From the NCBI GenBank assembly GCA_029857975.1, contig JAOUFX010000085.1, positions 1 to 8,542 of the forward strand: a stretch of 8,542 nucleotides of DNA, given 5' to 3'. The notes under the pieces are model-generated. The model saw nothing but the letters and a program-made list of their open reading frames with translations, was not told the DNA's origin and did not search any database. This DNA comes from Deltaproteobacteria bacterium (lineage in GTDB: Bacteria; Desulfobacterota; SM23-61). Every line of letters starts with the position of its first letter. The stretch's first letter is position 1. Position numbers and translations under genes: made by a program. Positions 5,128-8,542 of the stretch are shown here, piece after piece.

Positions 5128-6396
5128 ATGGGATACTGGTTTGAGAATCCCACGCTGAAAGCTCTGGCCCCCTTGGCCCTTTCGACTTCCATAAAAGGGC
5201 TTACTACCATTTTCAATACCCCCAAACTGTTTATCGGGGCGAATGTTTTCCCGGAAGGGCCCGTTGTCGGGCCTTCTACTATGGATTCCCTTCTCCCTCG
5301 GTGTCCTAACAAAAGGGCGTTTATTGTAACGGATGAATTTAGCAAGCGATTCGCCAATAAAACAGCGCGATTTCTCGAGTCCGGGGGCTTTAAAGTCGAG
5401 TTATGGACCGGGTGTCAACCCGAAGCCCCTATGGAAGTGGTGGTAGAGTGTGCTAAGGCCGTTAAAGATTTCGAGCCGGATCTGATCATGGCTGTAGGCG
5501 GTGGGTCGGTCATGGACTCGGCCAAAGCAGCCTGGATCCTTTATGAACGGCCAGACATCACCGACCTGGGAATGATTTCACCCCTGGACAAATTAAACCT
5601 GCGGGGGAAAGCCGTCCTGGCGGCCGTGCCGACCACCTCCGGAACGGGTTCGGAATGCACCGGCGCAGCGGTGCTCCACGATACGGCCGCCCACCGTAAG
5701 ATCCCTATTACCCACGATGAACTGGTTCCTGACTTTGCTATACTGGTTCCGGAATTCACCGTGACTATGCCACCGAAGCTTACCGCGGGCACCGGTCTGG
5801 ATGTTCTGGCCCATGCCATGGATGCGGTTACCACCCCGGCAGGGAACGAATTCACCGAACCTCTGGCGCTCAAGGCCGTTGAGATGGTCTTCCGGTGGCT
5901 GCCCCGAGCATATAAAAACGGCCAGGACCGGGAGGCCCGGCACAGAATGATCATGGCCGCAAGCATTGCCGGCGTGGCTTTCGGCATGAGCGGCTGCCAC
6001 CTGACCCACAGCTTCGGTCATTCCCTGGGCGCGGTATTCAATCTGCACCATGGCCTGGCCGTAGGTTTTTTCATCCCCCACAGCCTCCAGTTCTGCAGTA
6101 AAGTCACGGACAAGTACCTGTTAGCGTGCGAGGCGCTGCGCATCGAAGCCAAAGATGCTGTTGATGGACTGGGCAAACTGGTTAGCCGGGTCCGGACCTT
6201 CCTGACCGAGCTCGAAGTTCCACTGACTTTGAAGGACATGGGAATTCCCCGGGAGGATTTTAAGGCCAAACTCGACCAGCTGGTGGAATTTGCCTATGGA
6301 GATGTAGATTGTTATCTCAGCCCCAGGCCTATAACCCAAGCCCAGTGCGCCCAGGTTTTTCAATACGCCTACGACGGCCGGGACATCGATTTTTAA
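5128..6396 (+). CDS. Iron-containing alcohol dehydrogenase
   Basis: Group III (Fe-ADH) NAD(P)-dependent dehydrogenase that interconverts an alcohol and an aldehyde in the cytoplasm; the substrate is not predictable. It has 422 residues, versus about 380-390 for the classical family, with the extra length mainly an N-terminal segment of about 35 residues before the usual first strand. The nucleotide motif GGGSVMDSAK is at 124-133 and PTTSGTGSE at 168-176. The four metal ligands known from FucO-type enzymes are all present with the correct spacing: Asp225 and His229 (GLDVLAH), His294 (LTHSFGH) and His308 (LHHG). It ends YDGRDIDF, as many relatives do. The ATG at 5128 has AGAGAGG 8 nt upstream; an in-frame GTG at 5119 overlaps that Shine-Dalgarno and is unlikely. 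It is first in an operon with AOR, so its aldehyde product or substrate is probably shared with AOR. Confidence 0.94.
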   Translation: MGYWFENPTLKALAPLALSTSIKGLTTIFNTPKLFIGANVFPEGPVVGPSTMDSLLPRCPNKRAFIVTDEFSKRFANKTARFLESGGFKVELWTGCQPEAPMEVVVECAKAVKDFEPDLIMAVGGGSVMDSAKAAWILYERPDITDLGMISPLDKLNLRGKAVLAAVPTTSGTGSECTGAAVLHDTAAHRKIPITHDELVPDFAILVPEFTVTMPPKLTAGTGLDVLAHAMDAVTTPAGNEFTEPLALKAVEMVFRWLPRAYKNGQDREARHRMIMAASIAGVAFGMSGCHLTHSFGHSLGAVFNLHHGLAVGFFIPHSLQFCSKVTDKYLLACEALRIEAKDAVDGLGKLVSRVRTFLTELEVPLTLKDMGIPREDFKAKLDQLVEFAYGDVDCYLSPRPITQAQCAQVFQYAYDGRDIDF

Positions 6397-6438
6397 TAAT
6401 ACCACCGAGCCCCCAGGGAAATATTTTGGGTCTTCAAA

Positions 6439-6458
6439 AATTCCCTAAAAAGGGGATT
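6439..6458 (+). promoter_or_regulatory. Intergenic hairpin between ADH and AOR
   Basis: AATTCCC (6439-6445) pairs with GGGGATT (6452-6458) with one G.T wobble and a 6-nt A-rich loop. No U tract follows, so it is not a terminator; it could be a processing or stabilising hairpin in the 107-nt ADH-AOR spacer. The same TTCCCT (6441-6446) can instead pair with AGGGAA (6415-6420), so the two stems exclude one another. Confidence 0.35.
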
Positions 6459-6503
6459 CCTGCTGTGGTTTGATGATACCGATTTCCAAGGGAGGATAGA
6501 GGC

Positions 6504-8333
6504 ATGAAAGGATACCACGGCCGAATTTTGGAGGTTGATTTATCCGAGCGGAAGTTGACCGATTTACCATTGCCCGAGGAATTTTTAAAAAAATACATCG
6601 GAGGGGCGACCCTTGCCGCCGCTCTGGTATATGACCACCTGAATAAAGCCACATCTACTCTTGCCTCGGAAAACCCGCTGGTTTTTTCGACCGGGCCTTT
6701 CACGGGGACACCCCTTCCCATGGTCAGCCGGTACGCGGTAGGCGGCATTTCTCCTCTTACCGGGTTCTGGGGGGAAGCTACCAGTGGCGGCAAATTTCCC
6801 TTTCGGCTGAAAGGCTCCGGATGGGATGGCCTGCTGGTGAAAGGGAAAGCGGACAAGCCGGCGTACCTTTTTTTAAAGGATGGAAAGGCGGAGATCCGGG
6901 ATGCCGCCCACCTCTGGGGCAAAGACAGTTACCAGACCCAGAAGGCCATCAAGGACGAGGTGGGAGACGAAGCCCTTAGCATCGCCTGCATCGCTGCGAC
7001 AGGAGAAAAGCGGATCAAATATGCTTCGATCATGAATGATAACGGCCGGGCTGCCGGTCGGTGCGGCTTAGGGGCGCTCATGGGCGCCAAGAACCTCAAG
7101 GCTGTGGCCGCTTCCGGCAATTTGAGGCCCGAAATGAGCAACCCGGAAAAGGTCCGGGAGCTGGCCAAACAGGCCGTGGCCCAGATCAACGGCAATTTAG
7201 TTTCGGTGGCCTTTCGCGAGTACGGGACCATGATGTATATGGACATGGCCATGACTCTGGGCGATGCGCCGGCTAAATACTTCTCCAAGGCTGTCTTCCC
7301 GGTTTCCAAGGTCACCGGCCAGGCCCTTCGCCAGACTTACACCGTCAATAACTACGCCTGTCTGGGCTGTCCCATCGGGTGCGGCCGGGAACTGAAAGAG
7401 TTCAGGCCTGGCCTTACCGTGGATGGCCCCGAATACGAAACCGCGGTAGCCTTCGGCCCTTTGTGCCTGAATACCGACCTGGATTCTATCGTCCGGGCCA
7501 ATCATCTCTGCAACACCCACGGCATCGATACGATTTCTACGGGGGTGAGCGTAGCCTATGCCTTTTACCTCTACGAGTTGGGCGTATTAAACAAAAGCAA
7601 AGTGGGTTTGGAGTTGAAATGGGGGGATGGAGAGGCGGTCGTGAAACTGGTCGAGATGATCATCGCCCAGGAAGGTATCGGCAAGATCCTTTCCCAGGGG
7701 ACTCTGGCCATGGCCAAAGAATTCGGCCGCAGTACCGACGAAGCCGCCCAGGTCAAAGGTTTGGAAATGCCCATGCACGACGGACGGGCATTCCACGGAA
7801 TGGCCCTCTCTTATGCCACGGGTCCTCGCGGAGCCTGCCACCTTAAAGGCGATTATTATAACGTTGACCTGGGGAACATGGTCTTGGAGTACATGATCCT
7901 GCCCTCGGAGAGACTCTCTTCCGAAGGCAAAAGCGCAGGAGCGGCCAAATATCAAAGCCTAAAGGACCTCTTTGACTCCTTGGCCCTTTGCAAATTCGCC
8001 CCCCTAACGCCAACCCAGCTTTGTGAGATGCTAAATGCCATCACCGGTTGGCAATTTGACCCCAAGGAGTTACTGGCTGCAGGGGAACGGTCCATCAATC
8101 TCAAGAGGGCTGTCAGTAACAAGCTCGGCTTGACCCGGGAACAAGACAAAATACCCAAGATTTGTTCGACCGCCCTGGATGAAGGTTCGACCGCAGGGAT
8201 TGAACCGGACATGGAAAAGATGTTAAGAGAGTATTACCAGTTCCGAGGCTGGGATTGGGAGACTGGACGGCCGACCAAAGAGAAACTTTTAGAGCTGGAA
8301 CTTAACCAGGTGGCTGCTGACATGTATCCTTGA
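6504..8333 (+). CDS. aor: Tungsten-type aldehyde:ferredoxin oxidoreductase
   Basis: Cytoplasmic enzyme of the AOR family that oxidises an aldehyde to a carboxylic acid (or reduces the acid) with ferredoxin, using a tungsten bis-pyranopterin and one 4Fe-4S cluster. It has 609 residues; the Pyrococcus furiosus enzyme has about 605. The N-terminal domain (MKGYHGRILEVDLS... to about 205) is collinear with the family. The cluster ligands are Cys286, Cys289, Cys293 (CLGCPIGC) and Cys496 (LALCKF), within two residues of the P. furiosus positions 288, 291, 295 and 494. GPEYET at 308-313 and His446 (RGACH) fit the catalytic Glu313/His448 region. The pterin motifs DxxGL(D/C) appear as NTHGID (337-342) and DSLALC (491-496), both slightly altered. 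GGGAGG (6490-6495) lies 8 nt before the ATG. It is 107 nt after ADH and is followed by a MoaD-like gene. Tungsten rather than molybdenum is inferred from the family. Confidence 0.95.
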   Translation: MKGYHGRILEVDLSERKLTDLPLPEEFLKKYIGGATLAAALVYDHLNKATSTLASENPLVFSTGPFTGTPLPMVSRYAVGGISPLTGFWGEATSGGKFPFRLKGSGWDGLLVKGKADKPAYLFLKDGKAEIRDAAHLWGKDSYQTQKAIKDEVGDEALSIACIAATGEKRIKYASIMNDNGRAAGRCGLGALMGAKNLKAVAASGNLRPEMSNPEKVRELAKQAVAQINGNLVSVAFREYGTMMYMDMAMTLGDAPAKYFSKAVFPVSKVTGQALRQTYTVNNYACLGCPIGCGRELKEFRPGLTVDGPEYETAVAFGPLCLNTDLDSIVRANHLCNTHGIDTISTGVSVAYAFYLYELGVLNKSKVGLELKWGDGEAVVKLVEMIIAQEGIGKILSQGTLAMAKEFGRSTDEAAQVKGLEMPMHDGRAFHGMALSYATGPRGACHLKGDYYNVDLGNMVLEYMILPSERLSSEGKSAGAAKYQSLKDLFDSLALCKFAPLTPTQLCEMLNAITGWQFDPKELLAAGERSINLKRAVSNKLGLTREQDKIPKICSTALDEGSTAGIEPDMEKMLREYYQFRGWDWETGRPTKEKLLELELNQVAADMYP

Positions 8334-8339
8334 GGAAAT

Positions 8340-8367
8340 GCGGATTTCGGAAGGCGGAAGGCGGAAT
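8340..8367 (+). repeat. Four tandem 7-bp units, consensus GCGGAAG
   Basis: Directly after the AOR stop, four consecutive 7-mers read GCGGATT, TCGGAAG, GCGGAAG, GCGGAAT. They lie in the 57-nt gap before the MoaD-like gene. The unit is GC-rich and strand-asymmetric. Similar degenerate CGGA-rich tandem repeats are, from memory, scattered between genes in some Desulfobacterota genomes. Confidence 0.75.
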
Positions 8368-8390
8368 TGAAAGCCCCGGTTTTTTAAAGG

Positions 8391-8542
8391 ATGAAAGTAA
8401 GGGTTCAATTTCAAGACATCTTGTCCGACTGGATGGGAGGCCCTCGCGCGGAGGTTCAACTTCCCGATGGGGGAACCTTCGGGGAGCTTCTTATGGAGAT
8501 CAAGAAAAGTTTCAGCTCCACCATGCCTCCCCAGGGTAGAAA
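8391..8542 (+). CDS. MoaD/ThiS-like beta-grasp protein, cut by window end
   Basis: Probable sulfur-carrier protein of the ubiquitin-like beta-grasp fold, related to the MoaD small subunit of molybdopterin synthase. As a C-terminal Gly-Gly thiocarboxylate it would supply the dithiolene sulfurs of the pyranopterin. Fifty codons are visible: the first strand MKVRVQFQDILSDWMGG, then AEVQLPDGGTFGELLMEI, the second strand and main helix typical of MoaD. The diagnostic C-terminal GG lies beyond the window. An in-frame TAA at 8385-8387 makes the ATG at 8391 the first possible start. AAAGG directly abuts that ATG, so there is no normally spaced Shine-Dalgarno. MoaD-like genes often accompany AOR genes, which supports the call and a role in making the tungsten cofactor of the enzyme encoded just upstream. 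Confidence 0.75.
   Translation, partial: MKVRVQFQDILSDWMGGPRAEVQLPDGGTFGELLMEIKKSFSSTMPPQGR

Noticed and set aside
7061..7846. Long +1-frame ORFs inside AOR (Arg/Gly-rich)
   Set aside because: Alternative-frame shadows produced by GC-rich codon usage of the AOR gene; no start signals or domains.
8330..8539. 69-codon frame overlapping the AOR stop and MoaD-like start
   Set aside because: It is a different frame from the MoaD-like protein, reads through the 7-bp repeat and has no family resemblance; the beta-grasp frame at 8391 is clearly the gene.

Overview
This window reads as chromosomal DNA from a strictly anaerobic bacterium, most likely Desulfobacterota (the former Deltaproteobacteria) or a close relative. 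Three things point that way. A gyrA-gpsA pair sits beside a small lipoprotein gene, an arrangement I recall from memory near the replication origin of Geobacter-like genomes. The FmdB-type zinc-ribbon protein has a long acidic C-terminal half. An iron alcohol dehydrogenase, a tungsten-type aldehyde:ferredoxin oxidoreductase (AOR) and a MoaD-like protein form a cassette. The taxonomic call is inference; no rRNA or other decisive marker is present.

Layout. 1-2657 (+): the 3' two thirds of gyrA, then gpsA 3 nt later, probably one transcript. 2678-3370 (-): a convergent lipoprotein gene of the CsgG/GNA1162-like type, whose promoter and likely start codon conflict with the longest reading frame. 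3421-4130 (+): an FmdB-family zinc-ribbon protein and an unrecognised 89-residue helical protein. 4131-4821 (+): a stand-alone Hsp20 small heat-shock gene with a good sigma-70-type promoter, a 7-bp-arm dyad centred on the -35 box, a possible RNA thermometer over the Shine-Dalgarno sequence, and a strong intrinsic terminator. 4871-8542 (+): a promoter, a structured leader of about 210 nt, then iron ADH, AOR and a MoaD/ThiS-like gene cut by the window edge.

How the last block works together (inference from families): the ADH interconverts an alcohol and an aldehyde with NAD(H). The AOR interconverts the aldehyde and a carboxylic acid with ferredoxin, using a tungsten (or molybdenum) pyranopterin and a 4Fe-4S cluster. 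The MoaD-like protein would donate sulfur for pyranopterin synthesis. All iron/tungsten-site residues that I could place are present in both enzymes. Substrate cannot be read from the sequence.

I see no tRNA, rRNA, CRISPR array, insertion sequence or prophage gene. The most interesting candidates are regulatory: the structured leader of the ADH-AOR operon (possible attenuator or Moco/Tuco-type riboswitch), the operator-like dyad and possible thermometer of the hsp20 gene, and the start-site conflict of the lipoprotein gene.
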